64,000 nucleotides of DNA, taken from assembly GCA_035771175.1 (NCBI GenBank), contig CM069590.1:60737997-60801996 (forward strand), given 5' to 3'. Every line of letters starts with the position of its first letter. Within the stretch, counting starts at the first letter, position 1. Source of the stretch: Paratinospora sagittata (taxonomy: Eukaryota; Streptophyta; Magnoliopsida; Ranunculales; Menispermaceae). Shown here one piece after another: positions 47,388 to 59,000 of this stretch. Position numbers and translations under genes: made by a program. Below the pieces are notes generated by a model. It saw only the letters and a list, made by a program, of their open reading frames with translations. It made no database searches and was not told the origin of the DNA.

Positions 47388-50300
47388 ATGGCGATTCCTT
47401 CTACATCTTCTCTTCTTCTTCTTCTTCTTCTGCCGTTCTTCTTCAACGCGTTCTTCGCATGCGCACAGACGCAACGCAGCAACGCAACGACGCTAACTGA
47501 GATCCAAGCGCTGACATTCTTCAAGCTGAACCTCCACGATCCTCTAGGAGCGCTCAACGGCTGGGATCAATCCACGCCATCCGCTCCCTGCGACTGGCGA
47601 GGCATCTCCTGCTACAATGGCCGAGTTCGCGAACTACGCCTGCCTCGCCTCCGACTCGGCGGCCGACTCACTGATCACATCTCGGAACTCACCGAGTTGC
47701 GTAAGCTCAGCCTGCGCTCCAACTTTCTCAACGGCACCATTCCTTCTTCTCTCGCCAAGTGCTCTCGTCTCCGCGCCGTGTTTCTCCAGTACAACTCGTT
47801 TTCCGGCGGACTTCCGCCTGAGATCGGGAATCTTACTGATCTCCAGGTGTTCAATGTGGCCGGGAATCTTCTTACAGGAGGAATCCCCGTTGGTTTTCCG
47901 GAGACTTTGCGGTACCTGGACCTTTCGTCGAATGCATTTTCCGGCGATGTTCCGAGGAATTTTTCTGCTGTTTCTCGGATTCAGCTTATTAACCTGTCGT
48001 TTAATCGGCTTTCCGGCGAGATTCCGGCGAGTTTCGGAGACCTTCAGGAGCTTCAGTATTTGTGGTTGGATTGGAATGAGTTGGAAGGGACGTTGCCTTC
48101 GGCGCTTGCGAATTGTTCTTCGCTCGTGCATTTGAGCGCGCAGGGAAATGCCATTAGAGGCGTGGTTCCGTCGGCGATCGGACTGCTTCCGAGGCTTCAA
48201 GTGCTTTCGCTTTCGCGTAATAAGCTGTCCGGTTCCATTCCTTCTTCTTTGTTCTGTAATGTTTCTGGTAATCCACCTTCATTAAGGATTGTTCAGCTTG
48301 GATTTAATACGTTCACGGACCTTGTTCCGCCGGCAACAGCTACGTTTTTTAGCGTTTTGCAGGTCTTGGATCTTCAGGCTAATAAAATACACGGTCCGTT
48401 TCCGCTTTGGTTGACAAATGCATTTACATTGGTTGTGTTGGATCTTTCGGGAAATTCGTTTTCCGGGGTGCTTCCGGTTTGGATCGGTAATCTATTGTTG
48501 TTGGAGGAGTTAAGAATGGCGAATAATTCGTTTAGTGGTGAAGTTCCGGCTGAGATTCAGAAATGTAGGTCATTGCAGGTTATTGATCTTGAAGGAAATC
48601 GATTATCCGGTGAGGTTCCGATATTTTTAGGTCAGTTAAACGGTTTGAAGACCCTTTCTCTTGGGGGAAATGTTTTCTCCGGCTCGATTCCGGCTACTTG
48701 TGGGAATCTTTCCGAGCTGGAATCGCTGAATCTGAGACACAACAATTTGAGTGGGATGGTGCCGGCGGAGCTACTGCGTTTGAGCAAGTTGACTGTTTTG
48801 AATCTTAGTGGCAACAAATTTTCCGGTGAAGTGCCGGCGAATATTGGAGATTTAAGGGGGTTAGTTATTTTAAACATGAGCAGCTGTGGACTTTCTGGAA
48901 GCATTCCTGCGAGTATTGGAAATCTGCTTAGGCTCACTACTCTGGATTTGAGTCATCAGAATATCTCTGGGGGGATTCCAGTTGAGGTTTCAGGTTTGCC
49001 TAATCTGCAAGTCATCTCTTTGGAAGAAAACATGCTTTCCGGAGATGTTCCTGAAGGTTTCAGCAGTTTATTGAGTCTCCGGTATCTTAATTTATCCTCC
49101 AATGCCTTCTCGGGTGAAATTCCGGCCACTTACGGATTTCTCCGCTCGTTGCTTGCTGTTTCCCTATCAAATAACCGAATATCAGGCATGATTCCGGCAG
49201 AACTTGGTAGCTGCTCCGATCTCCAAGTCCTTCAGCTACGTTCAAACAATTTTACAGGCGATATACCAGTGGATCTTTCCCGTCTTTCCCATTTGAAGGA
49301 ACTCGATTTCGGCCACAACAAACTTACAGGAGAAATCCCCGAGAATATTTCCGATTGCTCAGCCCTTACCTCCCTATTATTGAACGATAATCGCCTCTCC
49401 GGTAACATCCCAGACTCACTCTCAAAGCTATCCAGCCTAACGACTCTAGACCTCTCCGCGAACAATTTAACTGGAGAAATTCCGGCGAACCTGACCCAAT
49501 TATCCAACTTGCGGCACTTTAATGTATCAAGAAACAAACTAGAAGGTGAGATTCCAGAACAGCTGGGCTCAAGATTCAACGACCCATCAGCATTCTCAAT
49601 GAACCAAAACCTATGCGGGAAGCCATTGGACAAGCAATGCAAGACCAAAACCAAGCCCAGCACAAAAAAGAGGAAGAAACTGATACTACTAATCGGCATT
49701 GCCGTGGCGGGAGCTCTGCTTGTCTCCCTCTGTTGCTGTTGCTACATCTACAGCCTCTTACAATGGCGGAAGAAGCTACGAGAAACTGGAGCCGGAGAAA
49801 AAAAGCGAAGCCCAGCTCGCGTCAGCTCAGGAACAGAAGGAGGCCCAGAAAATGGAGGACCAAAGATCACAATGTTCAACAACAAGATAACCTACGCGGA
49901 GACAGTGGAGGCAACAAGGCAATTCGACGAAGAGAACGTGCTTAGCAGAGGAAGATACGGGCTTCTTTTCAAAGCCTGTTTTCAGGACGGAACAGTGCTT
50001 TCGATCCGTCGTCTTCCCGATGGACCACCATCACTAGACGAAGGAACATTCAGAAAAGAAGCTGAAGCGCTGGGAAAAGTAAAGCACCGAAATCTCACAG
50101 TTCTACGAGGTTACTACGCAGGACCACCCAACATCCGCCTTCTAATATACGACTACATGCCCAACGGAAACCTCTCCACACTCCTCCAAGAAGCCTCACA
50201 CCAAGACGGGCACGTCCTAAACTGGCCAATGCGTCATCTAATTGCCCTTGGCGTCGCTCGTGGGCTCGCCTTCTTACACACAGCATCCATGGTTCACGGC

Positions 50301-50816
50301 GACATCAAACCCCAGAACGTGCTATTCGACGCAGACTTCGAAGCCCATTTATCCGATTTCGGCCTCGATCGATTGACAGTGGCCACACCGGCGGAGGCGT
50401 CGACGTCTGCGACGCCGGTTGGGACAATCGGGTATGTGTCGCCGGAGGCGGTGTTGACGGGGCAGGCGACGAGGGAAGCCGATGTGTACAGTTTTGGCAT
50501 TGTTTTGCTGGAATTGCTGACGGGTCGGAGGCCGGTGATGTTTAATCAGGACGAGGATATAGTGAAGTGGGTGAAGAGGCAGCTTCAGCGTGGGCAGATA
50601 TCGGAGTTGTTGGAGCCGGGGTTGCTTGAGCTCGATCCGGAGTCGTCGGAGTGGGAAGAGTTTTTGTTGGGTGTGAAGGTTGGGTTGCTTTGCACGGGGC
50701 CTGACCCGCTTGACCGGCCGTCGATGACGGACATCGTCTTCATGCTCGAAGGCTGCCGTGTTGGTCCCGATATTCCGTCGTCCGTCGATCCCACCTCGCA
50801 TCCTTCACCGGCTTAA
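47388..50816 (+). CDS. LRR receptor-like protein kinase, MUSTACHES/At4g36180 type
   Basis: A single-exon gene of 1142 residues from the ATG at 47388; upstream in-frame sequence is not preceded by another ATG. Signal peptide about 1-26, LRRNT region with CDWRGISC, then more than twenty plant-type LRRs (LxxLxLxxNxxSGxIP), a paired-cysteine end (NLCGKPLDKQC), a membrane helix about 765-790 and a cytoplasmic kinase domain about 851-1120. The kinase is atypical. The glycine loop is reduced to SRGRYG. The VAIK lysine position reads SIR (about R874). The HRD motif is HGD (970-972), so it is a non-RD kinase, while DFG is kept. The C-terminal EDIVKWVKRQLQ and ELLEPGLLELDPESSEWEEF strongly match the Arabidopsis At1g75640 (MUSTACHES)/At4g36180 pair, of which MUSTACHES acts in stomatal guard-cell symmetry. 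Signalling is probably through partners rather than strong catalysis. Confidence 0.95.
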   Translation: MAIPSTSSLLLLLLLPFFFNAFFACAQTQRSNATTLTEIQALTFFKLNLHDPLGALNGWDQSTPSAPCDWRGISCYNGRVRELRLPRLRLGGRLTDHISELTELRKLSLRSNFLNGTIPSSLAKCSRLRAVFLQYNSFSGGLPPEIGNLTDLQVFNVAGNLLTGGIPVGFPETLRYLDLSSNAFSGDVPRNFSAVSRIQLINLSFNRLSGEIPASFGDLQELQYLWLDWNELEGTLPSALANCSSLVHLSAQGNAIRGVVPSAIGLLPRLQVLSLSRNKLSGSIPSSLFCNVSGNPPSLRIVQLGFNTFTDLVPPATATFFSVLQVLDLQANKIHGPFPLWLTNAFTLVVLDLSGNSFSGVLPVWIGNLLLLEELRMANNSFSGEVPAEIQKCRSLQVIDLEGNRLSGEVPIFLGQLNGLKTLSLGGNVFSGSIPATCGNLSELESLNLRHNNLSGMVPAELLRLSKLTVLNLSGNKFSGEVPANIGDLRGLVILNMSSCGLSGSIPASIGNLLRLTTLDLSHQNISGGIPVEVSGLPNLQVISLEENMLSGDVPEGFSSLLSLRYLNLSSNAFSGEIPATYGFLRSLLAVSLSNNRISGMIPAELGSCSDLQVLQLRSNNFTGDIPVDLSRLSHLKELDFGHNKLTGEIPENISDCSALTSLLLNDNRLSGNIPDSLSKLSSLTTLDLSANNLTGEIPANLTQLSNLRHFNVSRNKLEGEIPEQLGSRFNDPSAFSMNQNLCGKPLDKQCKTKTKPSTKKRKKLILLIGIAVAGALLVSLCCCCYIYSLLQWRKKLRETGAGEKKRSPARVSSGTEGGPENGGPKITMFNNKITYAETVEATRQFDEENVLSRGRYGLLFKACFQDGTVLSIRRLPDGPPSLDEGTFRKEAEALGKVKHRNLTVLRGYYAGPPNIRLLIYDYMPNGNLSTLLQEASHQDGHVLNWPMRHLIALGVARGLAFLHTASMVHGDIKPQNVLFDADFEAHLSDFGLDRLTVATPAEASTSATPVGTIGYVSPEAVLTGQATREADVYSFGIVLLELLTGRRPVMFNQDEDIVKWVKRQLQRGQISELLEPGLLELDPESSEWEEFLLGVKVGLLCTGPDPLDRPSMTDIVFMLEGCRVGPDIPSSVDPTSHPSPA

Positions 50817-51309
50817 TCAAAGCCGTCGGTTGTGGCTGTTCTTCGTTATTTTTTTTGAATTCTCCGGCGCCGCTAGCCGGAGTCAACAAAGGGCTCGAGT
50901 CAATGATTCGGGAGGTCAGCTAGACGACAAAATCCGAACGGAAGTGAACTCAATTTAGGGGTGGTGGGGGCCACAGTTTTTTTTGGCGCCAAAATGCGGA
51001 GGAGCTGGGAATATTAACACGTGGTTGAGGGGTATAGAGAGGGAGAATGTAGCCGTTAATGTCAATGTACTGTGAAGTAGTCTTTGTGATGAGAAGAAGA
51101 AGAGGACGAAGCAATTTCCAGTGTTGTGCATTGAGCCAAGTTGGAAGGAGGTGGGCCATTAGGTGTAGCTGCCACGTGGAGTTGAGAATAAGCTAAACTT
51201 TAGTTGATTTGTTTTGTCACAGCTTTTTGGAAGGGGTGGGGGAGGAGGAGAAGTAGGTGGGTGTGTTTGGTAGCATTGGGTCTTAGTCATGGAGAGAGGT
51301 TGACGAAGC

Positions 51310-51311
<2 letters not shown>

Positions 51312-51343
<32 letters not shown>
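51312..51343. repeat. (GA)n microsatellite
   Basis: About 16 GA units, roughly 0.5 kb after the LRR kinase stop codon. Confidence 0.95.
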
Positions 51344-51345
<2 letters not shown>

Positions 51346-51413
51346 CTGACAAATGAGCAAAAGTAGGGACGTAGGAATTGACTTGGGGAACTGGTACTGT
51401 GTCATTTTCATCT

Positions 51414-51420
<7 letters not shown>

Positions 51421-51454
<34 letters not shown>
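51421..51454. repeat. (AG)n microsatellite
   Basis: About 17 AG units, 77 bases after the previous GA tract. Confidence 0.95.
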
Positions 51455-51458
<4 letters not shown>

Positions 51459-52503
51459 TTAATTCGTTTCTTTATTTTAATGGATTCTGCAACTGTACCC
51501 TACTCTTTTCCTTTTGTTTTTGCAATTTTATTTTCCTGAGTTGTCGTACACAGTGCTCTTGGGAACTTCTGACGCCAGAGGCGACAAATTTGAAACAGGT
51601 GACCGTTAGTAGGCATCTCTTTTTTTTCTTCCACCACTATTGATGATTTGCATTGTTTGTGTATTAAAATGGTAATTCTTACCCATCTCTTCCTTTTTCA
51701 ACTGTCTGAAGAGAGAACAAAAAAAAAAGGATTCCATTCATTTTCTTGTACATATTGGAAAGTTAGTAGTCGCTAAGATATATCAGAAGTCAAGGTTTGG
51801 TTGGCAATGTAGGTTGAAATATGGAGTATTCACTTAAGGGGACTAGGAACCACAATCTAATGAAATGCAATATGTCAAATACTGGAGAAATGTTAACAGA
51901 AAATTCATTTTTACCATTTCTACCTTTCCGTACAAGTGGAAAACTGGGAGGTCCTTTCGCTTAGTGAAAATGCAAGAAAACTATTGTATAAAATTGTAGT
52001 CAGTCAGACAATGAGAAACCCTGCAGAAAGGACACATTTTTGTCAAGACGCTCCCAGTGGATAGAAGATCCAATGGGGCATGCCAATAGTTTGACCTATT
52101 TGCTGTAAAACCATTGTTCACTTTACCAATCTAGAGGCCTGACACTTGTTTGCAACTTTGCATACTACAAATTTGAAAATATGGGTAAAGCGATTTTTCC
52201 CTAAGGAGATGGGAACTGAAAAATCTAACTAAAGCGATTTTTCGAAGTTTTCTTTTCTAAAGATACTCAACTCAATATAGTTTTATCCTAACTAGTAACT
52301 ACATGGTGTAGGTCATATAAATCCACTTCTAAAAAACTATTAATCATGATGACATAGGAAAAAAAAAATTTAATGGAATATGACAAACATATTTTTATTG
52401 TTATTATTGATTGAAGCTTAGCAGACAATGGGCTCGTATTAATTCATAAATATAATGATCAATGTTAAATAAGTCAAAAGAATTAAAATACAAAAGAACC
52501 CCC

Positions 52504-53058
52504 TCATACACTTGATAGACCTTCTGTTAGAGAGATGTCTGGCGAAATAAATTTTCGGCAAGCATACAAAACAGCAGAATGGAATCCAGAAGGGTTATCT
52601 ATGAAAACGAAGTGACCAGCCTGCAAAAAATACCAAATGATTTTCCCTCAATTAATAAGAAATTTTCTTTCAATCATCTAAGTAGAAAGTCACTTTTAGT
52701 AGTGTGGGAGGACAGTCAAAAACCCCACAGATGAATTACTGCCTAACTGCACATATCAATAGAATAGTTTCTCTGCGGGTTCACATGATAACAGCTGGTA
52801 GAACTGAAATTCTGGCATAAATGGCCAGTTTTACTTTTTCAGATGGACAGTTATCCCGAAGGATGCTCTGGGAAAGGATACCTGACGCTGCCCTTCTACT
52901 TATTGAATAGCGGGCTCCACGGTCTTCTGACCAGAATCTTAAGTGCTGGTTTAGTGACAGTAGATCACTAGATTTACCTCTTGGAGTTATGCTACTGATC
53001 AATTGGTTCTACTAAATAATTCCCAATTCTTAATGTAAAGAGTAACAACAGTAGTGTG

Positions 53059-53092
<34 letters not shown>

Positions 53093-56000
53093 ACCTGAGG
53101 AACCCTTATAATTTCACATGGTACTGTCATATGCCTGCGAGCTTCCTGAGCACCTTGGTAGTCCATCCAATCTTGAACGCCATAGATAAAAGTGGTTGGC
53201 ACTTTCCACTCTGATGCGCTGTATCGAAAAGAAAGACGGAGCAAACATCGAATGAATGTCATTGGTTGCAAGAACAATGGAAGAAAATCAAAACGACACA
53301 GTTTTAAGAAGTCCGGAATTGTTTGCTCAGGGTCTTACATATAGTCCAATATCAATGTTGGGCAATCAAATAGCAGGATCCTTCAAAAAAATAAATAAGC
53401 ACACCGTTTGGCTGTCAAAAAAGCACACAATCCCTTGAAATTTCAGTTTCTTTGTTCTCAAGGATATGGTGCATGCCACATTAAGGCCTTTGTACATGTA
53501 ACTAATGATGTGAACCAATTCTGTGTGTTTTGTTTTACATGGGTAGGGTAGGGTACATTGGTGATGACCTTGTTAAAACTTATACTGTTTTTTGGTTCTC
53601 ACTGATAGCCAAAAAACAGCATTTTCTCTTGAAATTTTGTGTTTGCCACACTGATTCTGTACATGTCCCTGTCACATCATTGATAATTCAAGCATTGCCC
53701 AACTAACTGCCCAACAAACAGAAGTTGTTTCCCTTGAAATTTTATGTTTTCCACGCTAAACCTGTCCATATCTGAACATCATTGTTAATTTGAACATTGT
53801 CCAACAAACAGGACATGAGAAACAAAATATGTGCGGCACCACAAAGTACCCAAAAATGTCAAATGTTATGAAGATCAGTCACAACAACACCCATTATTAC
53901 GTATTTTTCATATGAAAGGAATACCCTGAAAAATTAATTTTTTTTTTCTTTTTCTAATAGCAACTATGTCTATAAACTATTTACTAACTCTAAACCATTA
54001 GCCTTTTGTAGTTGCCATGTCCCATATGTTCTACTAAACTGTTGCAAACATATCTTCTTTAGGCCTTTATTAAATACCAAATTCTAAATGTTACAACTAA
54101 TGAACAAGTGCTGATTTATGATAGCTTGGTCCACTAAAAAGTAATTATAGAAGCTTTATAATGATGATGATTATCACCAAATAAATTTAGTTCAATCAGG
54201 ACATTTTGTAAATTTTCTTATAATAAAAATACAAACTTGAGATATCAACCTAGAACAATGAACTTTATGATGAAGATTAATTAGTAAATATTTTAATTAT
54301 TTAAATATAATAGAAATTCAGTTGTTTATTTTCATAATATCGTAATTTGCATATTAAGTGGGATCCTAGTTTCCAAACTATAGAGGAAATCAAATCTTAT
54401 TTTAGTAAGATTTTGATTTAGTAGAATTTTAGTAGGAATCAAATTATAAATAAAGGTTTGTAATAGAGTTAAAGATAGATTGATTGAAAGGAACAAATTA
54501 TTGATCAGTGATTTTCTCTTTCTTCTTCTTTCTCTTCTTCTCTCTCTTCTTGTTTCTCTTCTTCTCAGTCTTCTTCTCCTTCTTCTCTTCTTATTTCTTT
54601 CTATTTCTTCCTTTCTCATCTCGGCACTGAATCACTTTATAACGGAACTAATATACTTATTTCACCAACAACCAACCTTTTTTAAGGTAACATTTTATTA
54701 CTTTCATCATAAAGGTAAAGAACTATGGAATTTTAATGCTTGTGCTTTGAACCAATGCTACTACTAAGGGGAAACACGTAATGTGTTTGCCCTAAACATA
54801 GTAACATAAGTGAACCCATGAAGCAAACCCACATCACTGTTTAACTAATCATATTGAAAATTGTTCAGGATAGATTTGGCACCTTCATTTGGAAACAAGC
54901 AAACAATCCAATAAGTTAACAAAATAAACAAACAGGAAAAAAGCTTTCAAGAATTGTTTCACCGTGAGTTCTCCAAATATTCGCATTACAATAACCTCTC
55001 GACGTGTTTGTATGTCAAAAGCGATCTTTTCCATTTTATCTTTATACAAGTACTTTAATTCACTTAGCATCCATCATTTTAAGTAGTTATTTAAATAACT
55101 TAAAGTGAAATAATTATGAAAATAATGGTAATATTGTAAATTAAGTAAATATGATTCTCATTCTCACTTTCCATTGAAGTATGTGAAGAAAACTTCACGA
55201 TTGACATATGACCATCCAAATGAATTTTTAATGTCTATTACACAATCATTCTAAACCTTTAAAAATAAATACCAAAAAAACAAAAGAAATCATTGTTAAG
55301 AGGGGTGTTAACTTTGTATGCTAAAAATAACTGAGATAAAACAGCAAATAGGCCAGAAAGTTGAACCTAAATGCACATCCAAACCCAGTGCACTTGAGAT
55401 AAGGTCCATAACTTTAATATTCGACCTACAACACACTAAAATTTTCAGACAAAATAGTAGTCATTTTTCGATGGCATAGTTTTGCCATCAATTCAATGAA
55501 AGAAGCATGACAGGAAATGGGATACAAGGCTATCACAGTATGCATAAAGAGGCGACAGAAGCAGAAATAAATCACTTGAAGACAATCATACTGGCACTCC
55601 ACAAAGAAAACAAGACAGAAATTTGAAAAAAATTTTAAAAAAAATATATCGTGAAAAACAAATAATTTCCATACCTGTGTAGAAGGGGCTTTCGTGCAAA
55701 TGCTCCAAAAGCAAATATGTGCTTCAAGCATAATTCTCCACTAGCTTTAGCCGCCAGAGTGTGGTATACATAATCTTCCATTGAAGCAAGTGTCAAGGAA
55801 TATTGAAACAAGAGCATGGTAATCACAAATTTACAACATACAAACCTACCTGTAAGTAATTTTGATTCCTCTTCTGTTAATATGTTACCAGTTGAATATG
55901 AACCAAATCTGGCACCGGTATACCTGCGAACAAGATCTGGACCCCAAGGACCTAAACCTCTGCATTATAAGAGTCATCAAAGTCATCAAAGTCCATGCGA

Positions 56001-59000
56001 GTGAAAACTGTTAAAAGAAGCTGAATAAGTTGTATCTTCTAGAAAACTATAATAAAAGCATGTCAATGGCAAACTATAAAAATAGAAAAGCAGCAACGAA
56101 GTATAAACCTCATAAGATCAAGGTTGGAAAGACTTCTATAATCGTACAATAAAATGCTGCAAGCAGAAATTTAATACTTTCAGAAGGAAATAAGAGAATG
56201 CACAGGCCATACTCCAACATTCCTTAACTGACACTGATTCCCGAAGTTAGGTTAATAACTTAATAGTTGGCAAAATGTTTCGATATGCAAGGTGGCCAAA
56301 TAAACCAGTCTTCATTAAAGAGTATTATAATGTCAAAAGCACTTCCATCCACATCCTACATAGTCATGTCCAGAATCTCCACAGTCAAGGGTGACAGAAG
56401 CATAATTACAGTGCAGACAGATTTACAAAACAGGCCAAGCAATTGTGCTATCCAATACTCTTCAGAATATTGTTTTTAAAAAATAAGAATTAGTAGAATG
56501 CATTTAGCAACTATCAATTTCAAGATTACAGGTAAGAAAGAATAAAATCATTATGTACACATTGCAAAAGGAGAGCCCATCATGCGTGGAGCCCATCAGA
56601 AACAAACAGTAAGGAATGGAATATGGGTGGAGAGCTTCTGAGGTAAACCACAGTTATATGACAGTTGCAATAAATGGACTTCAGCCAACTTCTTTTCCAA
56701 TAGAAAATCTGTCATTTGGAGAACTTAATAAGCACCCAATATGCAATTGTGACATTTGAAACTTGATATCCACTTTGTAAAAGAGCATTTTCCCTTTCAA
56801 GTGATGAGGTCTTTGAACAAAAAGGATGAAAACTGTCAGATCAGATGGTTCTCTTCGGAGAGGTTTGCATGAAGAAGATTTCAGATCAACATAGGGGAAG
56901 AAAAAAACCATCAAATTAATCATTGTTTGACACCTCAAACATTTATCAACAGACAAAGGGAAACTAGATCAGATCTCCGACAGGACTCCTGTTTCTGTTT
57001 TAAATCTAGCTACTGCAGGTAAAAGACCTCAACTCAACATCATGAATTTGAAGCTCATATATGAAAACCGATTAATCTTTAGAACAAAAGGGGATCTAGA
57101 GTCTTGAGGCATCTCCAAGACCAAAAAAGGTTCTCTTCCATATAAGGGTCTTAAATACAATAGTCCAACATGTTTCCCTGCTTTACTACAACTCTGTTCA
57201 AATATTGCCTTTGGGTAAAGGCTTATACTATGCATGCATGACCTTCAAGCCATAACCTCTAATATCGAGAAGTGTATCCAGTAAAGATAACAAATTTTTT
57301 TAACAAAAATAAACTAGGAACTGATCCAAAACAAATTGGACAAAAAATAATAATAATAATAATAAATAAAAAAAGATTACTATGACAAAGAATGCACTAA
57401 TTAGAGAGAATGATAACATCTTCAGACACTAGTTCCCAATCCATTGCCTAAGGATGAGACAAAGCTTGAGTGATACTATGTAAGACTCGGGAATTTTAGG
57501 ACTCCTCATTATAGATAGTAAATAGTACGTCAGAAATGTAAAATATCAAATATAGCAGATGATCTAAAGTAACATTCAACAAAATCTGGAATCAAAAGAA
57601 GTTGTATTATGAGTTATATTCTATAAACAAGGGTTCTTAGCAACAGTTATACTGGTACTTTCCATTCTTTGCAATCAAATATAATGCAAAACAGAGAATC
57701 CAAACAAGAACTCCTGGCTTTGAAAATACTTTATCAGCATTAGCAATTGCACAATGAGTGTATGGCAATGTCACAAAAGAGGAGTAAATTACCGCACAAT
57801 TTTCTGAGGTGTAAAGTTGGACTCCCATAGGTGGTTTACAATAGCTCCTTTCCATGTTGCTCTGAATCGAGTTAGCCACTCAGATTTAGCAGCATCGGCT
57901 TCTGATGAAAATCCAGCTGGCCCCACCAGAATCAAATGTTGAACATGTTCAGGATGCTGCATCACAAACCAAATCCATCAATAAACAAGGAGGAGATTGA
58001 ACGGGCATTTTTCTAGTATTAATCATCAACAGCATTGACAGATCATCACCTTCAGAGCATACTTGGCTGCTACATATCCTCCAAAAGAATGACCAAGTAA
58101 AATAAAGTTGCTGAGGTTTTTGGCTTTCCGCCATTCTTCAAAGGAATCAATAAACCACGCCTCAGTTTCTGCATGACAACACAAAAGAGACAAGGATAAG
58201 GAACCAAAATACAGTGTTTCTGAAACTTGTGAGTTTGCACACAATATTCAGAGAGTTTTTATTATTATGTATCTGTGTGTGAGAATAGACAGCTAGGTTC
58301 AATAAATATACCAATGGGAAGAAACAGGATACAGAGAAAGTCTCATGGATAGTTGTGGCAACAAATTAATAATGATTTTGGTATTTTCCAGCATGAATAA
58401 ACAGCCAAATTGAAGAACAATACAGGTCGCTACGTCAAATAAATAGCATGCAAGCGGATGAAATTGATGTTCTCATTTCTATTGTTCAAAATATGAAGCA
58501 CAGGTCACATGAAACACATATATTTATTCTTCCCCATCAAAGCAAGGGGAGAAAACAACCTAAAATGGCCTAGATAATGAGGTGAGGCAACATGAGAATA
58601 TTTGAAAAAAATCACTAGTAATAATACAAAGAAAAGCTTTAAGGCATATTAATGAAGTACAATTTGATGTAGAATTTAATTTAATTCAACATATGTTTAT
58701 TAGTGATCTTTTGTTTAAAACTTCAATTAAACAAAGTCCCCACTCCCCTACCCCCCACCCCCCTCCCAAAAATATAAAAAAATAATAAAAATAAATAAAT
58801 CTAATAAACAAATATATCCAAATAACCTATGTTTTGACTTACGACATGTTTGTGAACTCTGGTTAACCTCTTCTTCTACTTTAAAACAACACTCTATATG
58901 TAGTAGAGGTTTAAACTCTAATATAATAAACCAAGTTGTTTTGCTTATTCTTATAAATGTTATACCTCTACTAGAAGTAGGGGTAGAAAAAATAAAAATT

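Larger units (their letters stand above)
50817..52503. other. intergenic region between the LRR kinase and CGI-58 homolog
   Basis: Convergent 3' regions of two genes. It holds two (GA)n microsatellites. No coding sequence or RNA gene was recognised. Confidence 0.6.

Noticed and set aside
47617..48200. Long open frames overlapping the LRR kinase (172 codons +, 188 codons -)
   Set aside because: They are shadows of the LRR-coding sequence, with no family resemblance; the LRR frame explains the region fully.
54332..54619. Arg/Lys-rich minus-strand frame
   Set aside because: Translation of a pyrimidine-rich simple-sequence stretch in an intron of the CGI-58 homolog.
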